Source: WGMI01 sp041739275
Lineage (GTDB): Bacteria; Bacteroidota; Bacteroidia; Flavobacteriales; Schleiferiaceae
Reading direction: 5' to 3'
NCBI GenBank assembly: GCA_041739275.1
Contig: JBGSOF010000010.1
Span: forward strand, 1 to 42,609
DNA length: 42,609 bases
Shown here: positions 22,734 to 30,944 of the stretch, in pieces
Numbering within the stretch: the stretch's first letter is position 1
Layout of the letters: each line of letters begins with the position of its first letter
Notes under the pieces: model-generated
The model's database searches: none
Seen by the model: only the letters and a program-made list of their open reading frames with translations
Told to the model about the DNA's origin: nothing
Made by a program: the position numbers and the translations under genes

Positions 22734-23681
22734 TTAAGAAGGTCTGCGATCGCCCGGAAGCAAACGCGAGGCCAAAAGATACAAAACCGCCATTCGAACC
22801 GCCACACCGTTTTCCACTTGGTCGAGGATGATGCTGTGGGCGCCGTCGGCCACCTCCGAGCTGATCTCGACCCCGCGATTGATTGGCCCCGGATGCAACA
22901 CCACTCGAGAGCCCTGCAATGCATCGAGCCGATCTTTCGTGAGCCCGAATCGCAAAATGTACTCGCGCAGGCTAGGGAAATACGAAGCGTCCATGCGCTC
23001 GTTTTGAACCCGAAGCATATTGACCACGTCGCACCACTCCAGAGCGTCTTCGAGGCGTTCGAAAACCCTTACCCCCAGCGAACGGATGTGCTTGGGGACC
23101 AGGGTGACCGGGCCACAGACCGCTGTTTCGGCTCCCATCTTCTTCAGCAACAGAACGTTGCTCAAACCCACCCGAGAGTGCATGATATCGCCGACAATCA
23201 CAACGCGAACGCCCGACAATCGGCCGAGCTTTTCTCGGATTGAATACGCATCGAGAAGCGCCTGCGTCGGATGTTCGTGGGTTCCGTCGCCCGCATTGAC
23301 GATGGTTGACTTGACCCGCTTCGACAAAAACAAAGCCGCACCGGGCATCGGGTGGCGCATGACGACGAGATCGACCTTCATGGCCAAAATATTGTTCACC
23401 GTATCGACCAAGGTCTCTCCCTTGCTCACCGAACTGCCCGAGGCCGAAAAATTGACCACATCTGCAGAAAGCCTGCGCTCGGCGAGCTCGAACGAAAGCC
23501 GAGTTCGCGTCGAATTTTCAAAAAACAAATTTGCCACGGTCAAATCGCGCAGAGAAGGCACCTTTTTGATCGGGCGATTGAGCACTTCTTTGAACTGCTC
23601 GGCCGTATTCAAAATCAACTCGATGTCGGCTTCAGACAACTCTTTGATTCCGAGCAAATGCGGGGTGCTCAATTCAGCCAT
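22734..23681 (-). CDS. pyrB: Aspartate carbamoyltransferase catalytic subunit
   Basis: Encodes 315 residues, usual length. The carbamoyl phosphate site FENSTRTRLSFE (54-65), the HPTQALLD motif (137-144), a GDIMHSRV loop (about 164) and the late HPGPINRG motif (about 263) are all intact. It catalyses the committed step of pyrimidine synthesis, carbamoyl phosphate plus aspartate to carbamoyl aspartate. The start overlaps the pyrR stop by eight bases. No pyrI regulatory subunit is in the window. Confidence 0.97.
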   Translation of the reverse strand: MAELSTPHLLGIKELSEADIELILNTAEQFKEVLNRPIKKVPSLRDLTVANLFFENSTRTRLSFELAERRLSADVVNFSASGSSVSKGETLVDTVNNILAMKVDLVVMRHPMPGAALFLSKRVKSTIVNAGDGTHEHPTQALLDAYSIREKLGRLSGVRVVIVGDIMHSRVGLSNVLLLKKMGAETAVCGPVTLVPKHIRSLGVRVFERLEDALEWCDVVNMLRVQNERMDASYFPSLREYILRFGLTKDRLDALQGSRVVLHPGPINRGVEISSEVADGAHSIILDQVENGVAVRMAVLYLLASRLLPGDRRPS

Positions 23682-24234
23682 TTCGCTCGCTTCGTGTTAA
23701 GTAGACCCCGTCTTTTCCGTGCTCTTCGCTCCACTCTACAACCACGCGTTCAGAATCGATCGAATCGACCCTTCGCCCCGTGTAGTCGGGCTGAATGGGC
23801 AATTCGCGGGCATATCGGCGATCGATCAAAACCATGAGTTCGATCGACCGAGGGCGTCCAAAAGACAAAATGGCATCCATGGCGGCTCGGATGCTCCGGC
23901 CGGTGTACAAGACATCGTCGAGAAAGACGACGTTCAATTTCTCGACGATAAAGTCGATGCGCGTGCTGTTGGCCTTGAGCGGAGCCTCGCGCCGCCTGAA
24001 GTCGTCTCGAAAAAAAGTAATGTCGAGCAAACCCATTTGAAGCGGGTCGCAACCGTAGTCTTCGCGCAGCATTTTCACCACGCGCCGCGCGAACACCACA
24101 CCTCGGGGCTGCAGGCCGATCAAGGCCGTGCCCGAAAAGTCGCCGTGGTTTTCGATGAGCTGACAACACAAGCGGTGCAGAATGATCGAAACCTCTTCGG
24201 CTTCGAGCAACTGCTTGGCATTTCCCATGGGCAT
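23674..24234 (-). CDS. pyrR: PyrR: uracil phosphoribosyltransferase / pyr regulator
   Basis: Encodes 186 residues from ATG 24234 (ATG 24228 is equally possible). The PRPP-binding motif is VVFLDDVLYTGRSIRAA; GLQPRGVVFA and IDRRYARELPIQPDYTGRRV match PyrR. In Gram-positive bacteria PyrR binds RNA and attenuates pyr operons; in Bacteroidota the RNA-binding role is less certain, and I see no anti-antiterminator structure in the 84 bases upstream. It heads a five-gene run ending in rnz. A TACCTTCG box lies six bases upstream. Confidence 0.92.
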   Translation of the reverse strand: MPMGNAKQLLEAEEVSIILHRLCCQLIENHGDFSGTALIGLQPRGVVFARRVVKMLREDYGCDPLQMGLLDITFFRDDFRRREAPLKANSTRIDFIVEKLNVVFLDDVLYTGRSIRAAMDAILSFGRPRSIELMVLIDRRYARELPIQPDYTGRRVDSIDSERVVVEWSEEHGKDGVYLTRSERNG

Positions 24235-24240
24235 AGGTTG

Positions 24241-24248
24241 CGAAGGTA
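24241..24248 (-). promoter_or_regulatory. -7-like box (TACCTTCG) of pyrR
   Basis: One mismatch to TAnnTTTG and six bases before ATG 24234. The same eight bases precede ychF and the MFS gene at nearly the same distance. No -33 TTG at the normal spacing. Confidence 0.45.
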
Positions 24249-24318
24249 ACAAGCCAAAAGACAAGCTCGGCTCGGTTGAGGGCTCGAGATAATCGCGTTA
24301 TTCCCGACCTTGGCGCCC

Positions 24319-26736
24319 ATGAAAACGCGTATCCCAGATCCTGCCGCGCTTACACTCGAAGAACTCAGGCAAACCGTGCTGAACGACTATCGCCTTGCGT
24401 GCGAGAGCCGCGAGGCCAGCCTGCTGGGCCGAAGAGAGGTGCTTACGGGCAAGGCCAAATTCGGCATCTTTGGCGACGGAAAAGAGCTCGCTCAACTAGC
24501 TTGGTCCAAGGTATTTAGACCCGGAGATTTCCGCTCGGGCTACTACCGCGATCAAACCATTATGTTCGCCACGGGGGCCTTGAGCCTCGAATCGTTTTTT
24601 GCGAGCCTTTACGCCGATACCGAGCCCGAGCGCGAAACAGCCAGCGGAGGCCGACAGATGAATGGGCATTTTACGACGCACAGCCTCGACGAAGACGGTT
24701 CGTGGAAAAATCTGACGGCCCAAGTCAACTCGAGCGCGGATATTTCGCCCACGGCAGGTCAGATGCCGAGATTGCTCGGATTGGCGCAAGCCTCTAAGAT
24801 GTATCGGGAGCTCGGAGAATTTGAGGGCTCCGAAAAGTTCAGTCTGGGGGGTTCCGAAATTGCCTGGGGAACGATCGGCAATGCGAGTACGTCTGAAGGT
24901 CTGTTTTTTGAGGTGTTCAACGCCGCGGGGGTGCTGCAGGTACCCATGGTGATCTCAGTTTGGGACGACGATTACGGAATCTCGGTGCACAGCCGACATC
25001 AGACGACCAAAGAGAACATTTCTGAAATTCTAGCCGGCTTCAAGCGAGACAGCGAAAGAGCAGGCTTTGAAATTTTCACTGTAAAAGGTTGGGATTATGC
25101 CGCTTTGGTTGAAACCTACCGCAAGGCGGAGCAGCTCGCGAGAGACGAGCATGTGCCCATTTTGATTCACGTCCGCGAAATGACTCAGCCCCAAGGCCAT
25201 TCGACCAGCGGAAGCCACGAGCGCTACAAAAACGAGCAAAGGCTGAAGTGGGAAGCCGATTTCGACTGCATCAAAAAGTTTGGCGAGTACATTGCTTCGC
25301 ACGGAATCGCCACTGCCGACGAATTGGTCGAGATTTCGAACGCCGCCAAACAACGCGTTAAAGAGGCGAAAGAAACCGCTTGGAAGGCTTATTTGGCTCC
25401 CATCGCACACGAGCGCGACCAAGTCCTGGCCCTGATCGAAACCTTGGGCCCTCTGCCCGAATCGATTGAACAGGCATTCAAGGCACTGAAATCGAGCAAA
25501 GAGCCCCTTCGGCGAGAAATACATTCGATTGCGCGCAAAGTCCTAGCCCTATTCGGAGATTCGAACCGCGCAGGCATCGATGAGCTCAAAAAATGGAGAG
25601 CTTCTGAAGCCGAAGTCAATCTGGAGCGCTATTCGAGCTTTCTCCACAGCCGCAGCGCGCTGAGTGCCCTGCGCGTCGCGGAAGTTCCGGCAAACTATAT
25701 GGGCGAAAGCCCCATGGTCGATGCGCGTCTGGTGTTGCGAGAAAACTTCGATCGAATTTTAAGCGAGCGTTCCGAGGTGTTGATTTTTGGCGAAGACTCG
25801 GGCAAAATCGGAGACGTAAACCAAGGCCTCGAAGGTTTGCAGGCCAAGCACGGAGAGCATCGAGTGGCCGACGCGGGCATTCGAGAAGCCAGCATCTTGG
25901 GGCAGGGAATCGGTATGGCTATGCGCGGACTGCGGCCCATTGCCGAAATTCAGTATTTGGATTATTTGCTCTACGCCCTGCAGATTATGAGTGACGACCT
26001 CGCCACGCTTCACTATCGCAGCCGCGGTCGGCAAAAGGCGCCGCTCATCGTCCGAACTCGGGGGCACCGGCTCGAAGGCATCTGGCACAGCGGCTCGCCG
26101 ATGGGGGGCATTGTCCACATGCTTCGGGGCATTTATGTGCTCGTTCCCAGAAACATGACCAAGGCCGCCGGCTTTTATAACACCTTGCTCGAAAGCGACG
26201 AGCCGGGATTGATTGTCGAGTGCCTCAACGGCTATCGGCTCAAAGAACAAATGCCTTCCAATTTGGCCGAATTGCGCACTCCGGTAGGCAAAGTCGATCG
26301 TTACAGAGAAGGCCGAGACATCACCGTGCTGACCTATGGTTCGAATTGCCGGATTGCACAAGAGGCCGCAGATTTTCTCGACACTTTGGGAATATCAATT
26401 GAACTCGTGGACGCACAGTGTCTTTGGCCTTTTGATTTGGCGGGCGAAACCGCGCTCAGCCTTCAAAAGACCAACCGCTTGATCGTTTTTGACGAGGATG
26501 TACCCGGCGGAGCCAGTGCCTATTTGATGCAGCAAGTGCTCGAGGTTCAAAATGGATACCGTTGGTTAGACAGCCCGCCCCGGACCTTGGCCGCCAAAGA
26601 CCACAGGCCGGCCTACGGCTCAGACGGAGACTATTTTAGCAAGCCTTCGGCCGACGACTTGGTCGAAATGTGTATCGAATTGATGAGCGAGGCAGATCCC
26701 TCTCAAACATTTGGCGATCTCGGAGCTCGAAAATGA
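24319..26736 (+). CDS. Fused alpha/beta 2-oxoacid dehydrogenase E1
   Basis: Encodes 805 residues, with E1-alpha in the first half and E1-beta in the second. The alpha half binds thiamine diphosphate through GTIGNASTSEGLFFE (a GDG-type loop) and has HSRHQTTKENIS as its regulatory-like loop. The beta half runs from LRENFDRILSERSEVLIFGEDSG through RGLRPIAEIQYLDYL to DEDVPGGASA. Single-chain E1 proteins of this kind serve branched-chain or pyruvate-type complexes in Bacteroidota; the substrate is not decidable here, and no E2 or E3 gene is adjacent. ATG 24319 is preferred to TTG 24310. Its stop overlaps the next ATG (ATGA). Confidence 0.9.
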   Translation: MKTRIPDPAALTLEELRQTVLNDYRLACESREASLLGRREVLTGKAKFGIFGDGKELAQLAWSKVFRPGDFRSGYYRDQTIMFATGALSLESFFASLYADTEPERETASGGRQMNGHFTTHSLDEDGSWKNLTAQVNSSADISPTAGQMPRLLGLAQASKMYRELGEFEGSEKFSLGGSEIAWGTIGNASTSEGLFFEVFNAAGVLQVPMVISVWDDDYGISVHSRHQTTKENISEILAGFKRDSERAGFEIFTVKGWDYAALVETYRKAEQLARDEHVPILIHVREMTQPQGHSTSGSHERYKNEQRLKWEADFDCIKKFGEYIASHGIATADELVEISNAAKQRVKEAKETAWKAYLAPIAHERDQVLALIETLGPLPESIEQAFKALKSSKEPLRREIHSIARKVLALFGDSNRAGIDELKKWRASEAEVNLERYSSFLHSRSALSALRVAEVPANYMGESPMVDARLVLRENFDRILSERSEVLIFGEDSGKIGDVNQGLEGLQAKHGEHRVADAGIREASILGQGIGMAMRGLRPIAEIQYLDYLLYALQIMSDDLATLHYRSRGRQKAPLIVRTRGHRLEGIWHSGSPMGGIVHMLRGIYVLVPRNMTKAAGFYNTLLESDEPGLIVECLNGYRLKEQMPSNLAELRTPVGKVDRYREGRDITVLTYGSNCRIAQEAADFLDTLGISIELVDAQCLWPFDLAGETALSLQKTNRLIVFDEDVPGGASAYLMQQVLEVQNGYRWLDSPPRTLAAKDHRPAYGSDGDYFSKPSADDLVEMCIELMSEADPSQTFGDLGARK

Positions 26737-27947
26737 GCGAATCGCCTTCTCCAACGCTGCACCGAAACTTGGTTACCGGGGTGCTCGACGCCTTGGGTCA
26801 GAGTTTTGGAATGGATCAGTACGCCGACAAGGTCATCGAGAAGCTCTTGCGCTCGAATCGCGCTTGGGGCAGCAGAGATCGAGCGTTTGTGGCCGAACAC
26901 ACCTACACCATGGTTCGCTACTGGCGCTTGCTTTGGGCACTCGAAAACCGAGAACCCGAGCTCAGCCGCAAATCGCTTTGGAGGCTGTTCGCCACCTATT
27001 GGAAATGGCGCGGAAACCGCCTGCCCGACTGGGATGTATTTTATGGCATCGACCCTTCGCCCCTTAAAATGAGCGATTTCGATTTGCCCGAAGCCATTCG
27101 CGAGTCTTTCCCTGACTGGCTTTGGGAGCGTGGACTTTCGGCATACGGCGATCGATGGAGCGATTTGGCCAAGACGCTCAACCGGCCTGCCCCTTTGGTG
27201 TTGAGAGTCAATACCCTCAAAGGCAGCTCGGCTGAAACTGCGGCCAGGCTTCGAAGCGAAGGAGTGGAAACTGAGCTCATCGAAGGAATTCCCGAGGCCT
27301 TGCGCGTGGACGAACGAACCAATGTCTTTCGACTCGAAAGCTTCAAAGACGGTCTATACGAAGTGCAAGATGGCGGCTCTCAACGAATTGCGCCCTACCT
27401 TCAAGTCGAACCGGGCATGCGGGTCATCGACGCTTGCGCGGGTGCGGGCGGAAAGAGCCTTCATTTGGCTTCGCTGCTCGAAAACAAGGGTCAAATTCTA
27501 TCGCTCGACATCGAGGCTTGGAAGCTCGAAGAACTGCGCAAGCGCGCGCGAAGAGCGGGTGCTGACAACATCGAAATCCGCGCGATCGAAAGCGCCAAAA
27601 CCATCAAAAGACTGGAACAATCGGCCGATCGGCTCTTGCTGGATGTGCCCTGCAGTGGAACGGGCGTCTTAAAGCGCAACCCCGACAGCAAATGGAAGCT
27701 CAAACCCGAAGCCGTCGAGCGGGTGTGCGCAACCCAAGCCGAATTGCTCGACCGCTACAGCAGCATGCTCAAAAAAGGAGGATTGATGGTCTATGCCACC
27801 TGCAGCATTTTGCCGGAAGAAAACGAACGGGCCATCGAGGCCTTTTTGGAGCGAGACACGGCCTTTGAGCTGATCCAAATGGAGCGAATTGAGCCCAATG
27901 ATTCCGGTTCAGATGGTTTTTTTGTCGCTCGACTGAAGAAGAATTGA
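26733..27947 (+). CDS. RsmB/NOL1-type RNA cytosine-5 methyltransferase
   Basis: Encodes 404 residues. A helical NusB-like N-terminal part (about 10-130) precedes the methyltransferase. AdoMet is bound by DACAGAGGKS (233-242), and LSLDIE (about 257-262) is the motif II acidic end. The two catalytic cysteines are both present: Cys307 in LDVPCSGTGVLKRNPDSKW and Cys357 in VYATCSILPEENE. This matches 16S rRNA m5C methyltransferases of the RsmB (Sun) group; the precise target base is inferred. Start overlaps the E1 stop, and its own TGA overlaps the murQ ATG (TGATG). Confidence 0.93.
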   Translation: MSESPSPTLHRNLVTGVLDALGQSFGMDQYADKVIEKLLRSNRAWGSRDRAFVAEHTYTMVRYWRLLWALENREPELSRKSLWRLFATYWKWRGNRLPDWDVFYGIDPSPLKMSDFDLPEAIRESFPDWLWERGLSAYGDRWSDLAKTLNRPAPLVLRVNTLKGSSAETAARLRSEGVETELIEGIPEALRVDERTNVFRLESFKDGLYEVQDGGSQRIAPYLQVEPGMRVIDACAGAGGKSLHLASLLENKGQILSLDIEAWKLEELRKRARRAGADNIEIRAIESAKTIKRLEQSADRLLLDVPCSGTGVLKRNPDSKWKLKPEAVERVCATQAELLDRYSSMLKKGGLMVYATCSILPEENERAIEAFLERDTAFELIQMERIEPNDSGSDGFFVARLKKN

Positions 27948-28771
27948 TGGTGGAAAGCACAGAATCGCTCCCCCTCGAAGGCGAGCTCGAAAACAAAAGC
28001 ACGGCTGAACTCGTCGAGATTATCCATCGCGCTGATTTGTCGGTGGCCGAAGCTGTGGGCATGGCGCTGGGTCAAATAGAAGCCGTGGTCGACGCCGCTT
28101 TCGAGAAAATGGCGGCCGGAGGAAGGCTCTTTTACATCGGCGCCGGGACCTCGGGCCGTCTGGGAATTCTCGATGCTTCCGAATGCCCACCCACTTTTGG
28201 AGTGCCCGACACTTGGGTGAACGGAATCATTGCCGGGGGCGATTCGGCCATTCGCAAAGCCGTTGAAGGCGCCGAAGACGACACCCGTCAGGCACATGTC
28301 GATTTGATGGCCTCGGGGCTGGATTCCGGAGACTTTGTTTTTGGGATTGCCGCATCGGGTCGAACTCCCTATGTACTCGGGGGCATTCTCGATTGCCGCC
28401 GGCGTGGAATCGCCACGGCCGGGCTGAGCTGCAATCGAGACAGCCTGCTCTCGAAGGCCTGCGACTATCCGATCGAGGTGCCCACAGGTGCCGAAGTGGT
28501 GGCCGGAAGCACGCGGATGAAAGCGGGAACGGCCACCAAAATGGTCTTGAATACCATCAGCACTTCCCTGATGATTAAACTCGGCCGGGTAAAGGGAAAC
28601 CGGATGGTCGACATGATGTTGACCAATGCCAAATTGAACGATCGGGCCGAGCGGATGTTGATGGAAGAACTCGGAATTACCCGAAAAGAAGCGCAGCGGC
28701 TTCTCGAAAAACATCAAAACGTCCGAAAGGCAATTGAAGCCCATGGCAACCGACAAGGAAAAACTCGTTAA
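27947..28771 (+). CDS. murQ: N-acetylmuramic acid 6-phosphate etherase
   Basis: Encodes 274 residues, slightly shorter than the usual 300. The SIS-fold core has GRLFYIGAGTSGRLGILDASE (core GAGTSGRLG), PPTFGVP, IIAGGDSAIRKAVEGAED and IAASGRTPYV. The signature GSTRMKAGTATKMVLN and the C-terminal LLEKHQNVRKAI helix are present. It cleaves the lactyl ether of MurNAc-6-phosphate during peptidoglycan recycling in the cytoplasm. No MurNAc kinase (anmK/murK) or PTS gene is adjacent, so the phosphorylated substrate must come from elsewhere. ATG 27947 overlaps the preceding stop; the next gene starts inside its 3' end. Confidence 0.95.
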   Translation: MVESTESLPLEGELENKSTAELVEIIHRADLSVAEAVGMALGQIEAVVDAAFEKMAAGGRLFYIGAGTSGRLGILDASECPPTFGVPDTWVNGIIAGGDSAIRKAVEGAEDDTRQAHVDLMASGLDSGDFVFGIAASGRTPYVLGGILDCRRRGIATAGLSCNRDSLLSKACDYPIEVPTGAEVVAGSTRMKAGTATKMVLNTISTSLMIKLGRVKGNRMVDMMLTNAKLNDRAERMLMEELGITRKEAQRLLEKHQNVRKAIEAHGNRQGKTR

Positions 28772-28976
28772 AGGACTGTATATCTTGGCTTTCAGCTTTC
28801 CATTCGTCTTGGCAGGCCCCTCCATTTTTGCCTGGAGAGGAGCCTCTGATCTGTCTGAAGGCCGTTATTTGTGGGGAATTATTTCGATTGTTTGCATGCT
28901 GACTGCCGTGGGGACGGGAATTTTTGGCCTGAAAACGATTCTGGCCGCCTTTTTTGATTCCGACCGAGGACGTTGA
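28743..28976 (+). CDS. DUF6095-like small membrane protein
   Basis: Encodes 77 residues. Starts MATDKEKLVKGLYILAFSFP, followed by two hydrophobic segments (about 12-30 and 44-68) joined by a short loop. The start pattern, KxxLxKGLKxL..., and the two-segment layout match the DUF6095 family of Bacteroidota. Function unknown. It overlaps the last 29 bases of murQ in another frame and is itself overlapped by the TTG start of the channel gene, consistent with tight co-expression. Confidence 0.78.
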   Translation: MATDKEKLVKGLYILAFSFPFVLAGPSIFAWRGASDLSEGRYLWGIISIVCMLTAVGTGIFGLKTILAAFFDSDRGR

Positions 28977-29638
28977 GACCACTTCAATTTTGGCGGCAGC
29001 GCTACGGATGGCTATTGGTGGCACTTTCGACCATCTCGCTTTTTCCGGCGCTTTCGATTGTCTTCGGCGACATCTCCGAGCCTGTCTTTGCCCTCTGCTA
29101 TCTCTTGCTCCTTCTCGCCTCTCTATTTTGGATTCAGGCACACCCAAGAGAGCGCATCATCGGCTGGACCTTGGCCACCCTTGCATTTATCAGCCTCGCC
29201 CTCCCCGAATTGCTGCGGTTGTTGACGCCGGGGGTCGAGATCAAAATGCTGTTGAGCTTGTCGTCGATTGGCTTTCTTTCTTATTTGGAATTCACCTTGT
29301 TGCGCGAAATTCTCAGGGCGCGGAGTGCCAACATCGGGGTAATCTATGGCTCGATTTCAGGCTACTTGGTCCTCGGTTTGTTGGGGGCTTTTTGGATGCA
29401 GTTTATCGACGAAATCTTGCCGGGCAGTTTTTACCGAGATCAAGACCTCCTGGAGCGCTACGACTATGTCTATTTCAGTTTTGTATCGATGAGCACCACG
29501 GGATACGGAGACATCCTCCCCCAAAATCCACCCGCTCAGGCGGTGGTCTTGGTCGGCATTCTGCTCGGGCAGATCTACCTCACCATTTTGATGGCCATCC
29601 TGGTGGGTAAATTCTTGAGAGACGTTCAACGCGACTGA
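28973..29638 (+). CDS. Two-pore-domain-like potassium channel (Ion_trans_2)
   Basis: Encodes 221 residues from TTG 28973, which overlaps the preceding TGA. About six hydrophobic segments: four N-terminal (roughly 12-32, 37-54, 63-82, 92-110), then a pore module with outer helix (about 128-146), selectivity filter TTGYGD (175-180) and inner helix (about 190-212). The filter is an exact K+ channel signature. There is no cytoplasmic RCK or nucleotide-binding domain, and the N-terminal segments lack an S4-like charged helix, so gating is unclear. It ends the operon that begins with the E1 gene. Confidence 0.88.
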   Translation: MRPLQFWRQRYGWLLVALSTISLFPALSIVFGDISEPVFALCYLLLLLASLFWIQAHPRERIIGWTLATLAFISLALPELLRLLTPGVEIKMLLSLSSIGFLSYLEFTLLREILRARSANIGVIYGSISGYLVLGLLGAFWMQFIDEILPGSFYRDQDLLERYDYVYFSFVSMSTTGYGDILPQNPPAQAVVLVGILLGQIYLTILMAILVGKFLRDVQRD

Positions 29639-29667
29639 ATGAACGCCCTGCGCCCATCGGCACATCT

Positions 29668-30855
29668 TCAATCTTCGCTCCCCTGATTTTTTGGAGTCAC
29701 TTCGAAACGGACGGCCGTGTGGCGATCAATTCGAGCGAGTGCCCTCAACATCCCGACAAAGGCCATCGGCAGGCGCAACACCGCTCCGAGCATTTCGAGC
29801 GAATAAAGTCTGCGCGGCAGGGCGAGTAACATCGACAAGGCCAGGAGGGCCGAAAGTTCCCACCACAAGGGTTTAAAACCGAAGAGGACGTCTAAGATCC
29901 CGATCGGGAACAACATCCCCATAAGCAGGACCTTGGGGATGAGCGAAAGCTGAAGAACCTTGTCGAAATAAGCAAAGTTTCCGCGAAACAGCTGAGCGAA
30001 CCCCTTGAAAAAGTGTCTTTTAAAGAAATAAATCTGAACCCCTACCCAGCGCGTGCGCTGTTTGGTAAAGTTTGACGCATTGCTCACCTTTTCGTCCAAG
30101 ACTCGATGCTCTGAAAGGTATTCGACATCGATGCGCGCCTCGGCCAATTTGAGGTCGATGAGTTTGTCCTCGCCCGAAACATCGCGGATGTCGTTCATAA
30201 TTCCGCGGAACAAGTCGAATTCAAAGCCCATTCCCGAACCGATCAGGGCCGAGGGAAGCCCGAGCTTGCGATGCCCGCTGCGAAACAGTGAATTCCCAAT
30301 TTCTTCGTTGGCCGAATCGAGCAAGGCAAAGGCCGTCTCTGCATTTCGAGCGGTCCGGTGCGTTTGAACCACTCTATATCCATTCTGGAGCGCGTTCGAA
30401 ACGGCCTTCAAAACCCCGGCCTCCATCAGGTTGTCGGCGTCCAAGACAAACACGGCCTCCGGCTTGAGCGGTGAATTCGAGAGATACTCCAATCCGAGGT
30501 TCAAGCTCTTCGCCTTGGTGCTCTGCTCGAACTTTACTTCGACCACCTCAGCTCCTAAAGCTCTGAGCGCTTCAAGGGTCGAATCTTCAAATTGGTCGGC
30601 CAAAACCACCACTCGAAAGCGCTCTCGGGGGTAATCGTGCGCGAGTGCCGAACGAACGGTCTCGCGAATAATTCGGTCTTCGCGATAGCCCGGTATCAGG
30701 ATGGCCATCTCCAAGGGCGCCTTCTCCGGATGTTTGGATCGATATCCAAAGGCAGATGCCGCGGCAAAAAGCAATAAATAAAGCACTTGAAAAACCATGA
30801 GGCCGAACACCGCCCAATGAAGTAATCCCAATGCGACAAGCGCGACTTCGATCAT
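29668..30855 (-). CDS. Membrane-bound family 2 glycosyltransferase
   Basis: Encodes 395 residues: N-terminal membrane segment (about 5-37), a GT2 catalytic domain and three C-terminal hydrophobic segments (about 300-375). Processive-type motifs are present: LIPGYRED (53-60), DAD (139-141), GSGMGF (206-211), GED (228-230) and QRTRW (266-270). This is the arrangement of cellulose synthase- or hyaluronan synthase-like enzymes that polymerise and export glycans, but smaller GT2 enzymes of this shape also make single transfers. The product is unknown. It is convergent with the channel gene and follows the choice-of-anchor B gene on the same strand after an 89-base gap. Confidence 0.9.
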   Translation of the reverse strand: MIEVALVALGLLHWAVFGLMVFQVLYLLLFAAASAFGYRSKHPEKAPLEMAILIPGYREDRIIRETVRSALAHDYPRERFRVVVLADQFEDSTLEALRALGAEVVEVKFEQSTKAKSLNLGLEYLSNSPLKPEAVFVLDADNLMEAGVLKAVSNALQNGYRVVQTHRTARNAETAFALLDSANEEIGNSLFRSGHRKLGLPSALIGSGMGFEFDLFRGIMNDIRDVSGEDKLIDLKLAEARIDVEYLSEHRVLDEKVSNASNFTKQRTRWVGVQIYFFKRHFFKGFAQLFRGNFAYFDKVLQLSLIPKVLLMGMLFPIGILDVLFGFKPLWWELSALLALSMLLALPRRLYSLEMLGAVLRLPMAFVGMLRALARIDRHTAVRFEVTPKNQGSED

Positions 30856-30944
30856 CTTAGGAAAAGTTCAGCGGTTTGGTTTCGAGGCTTAAGGGCGCCC
30901 GAAATTAATCAATCCGCGGCCTTTTCAATTTGCAACTTCACCGC

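Noticed and set aside
24235..24318. Possible PyrR-dependent attenuator before pyrR
   Set aside because: Only 84 bases separate the divergent genes, and the -7-like box is six bases from the pyrR start, leaving no room for a leader RNA.
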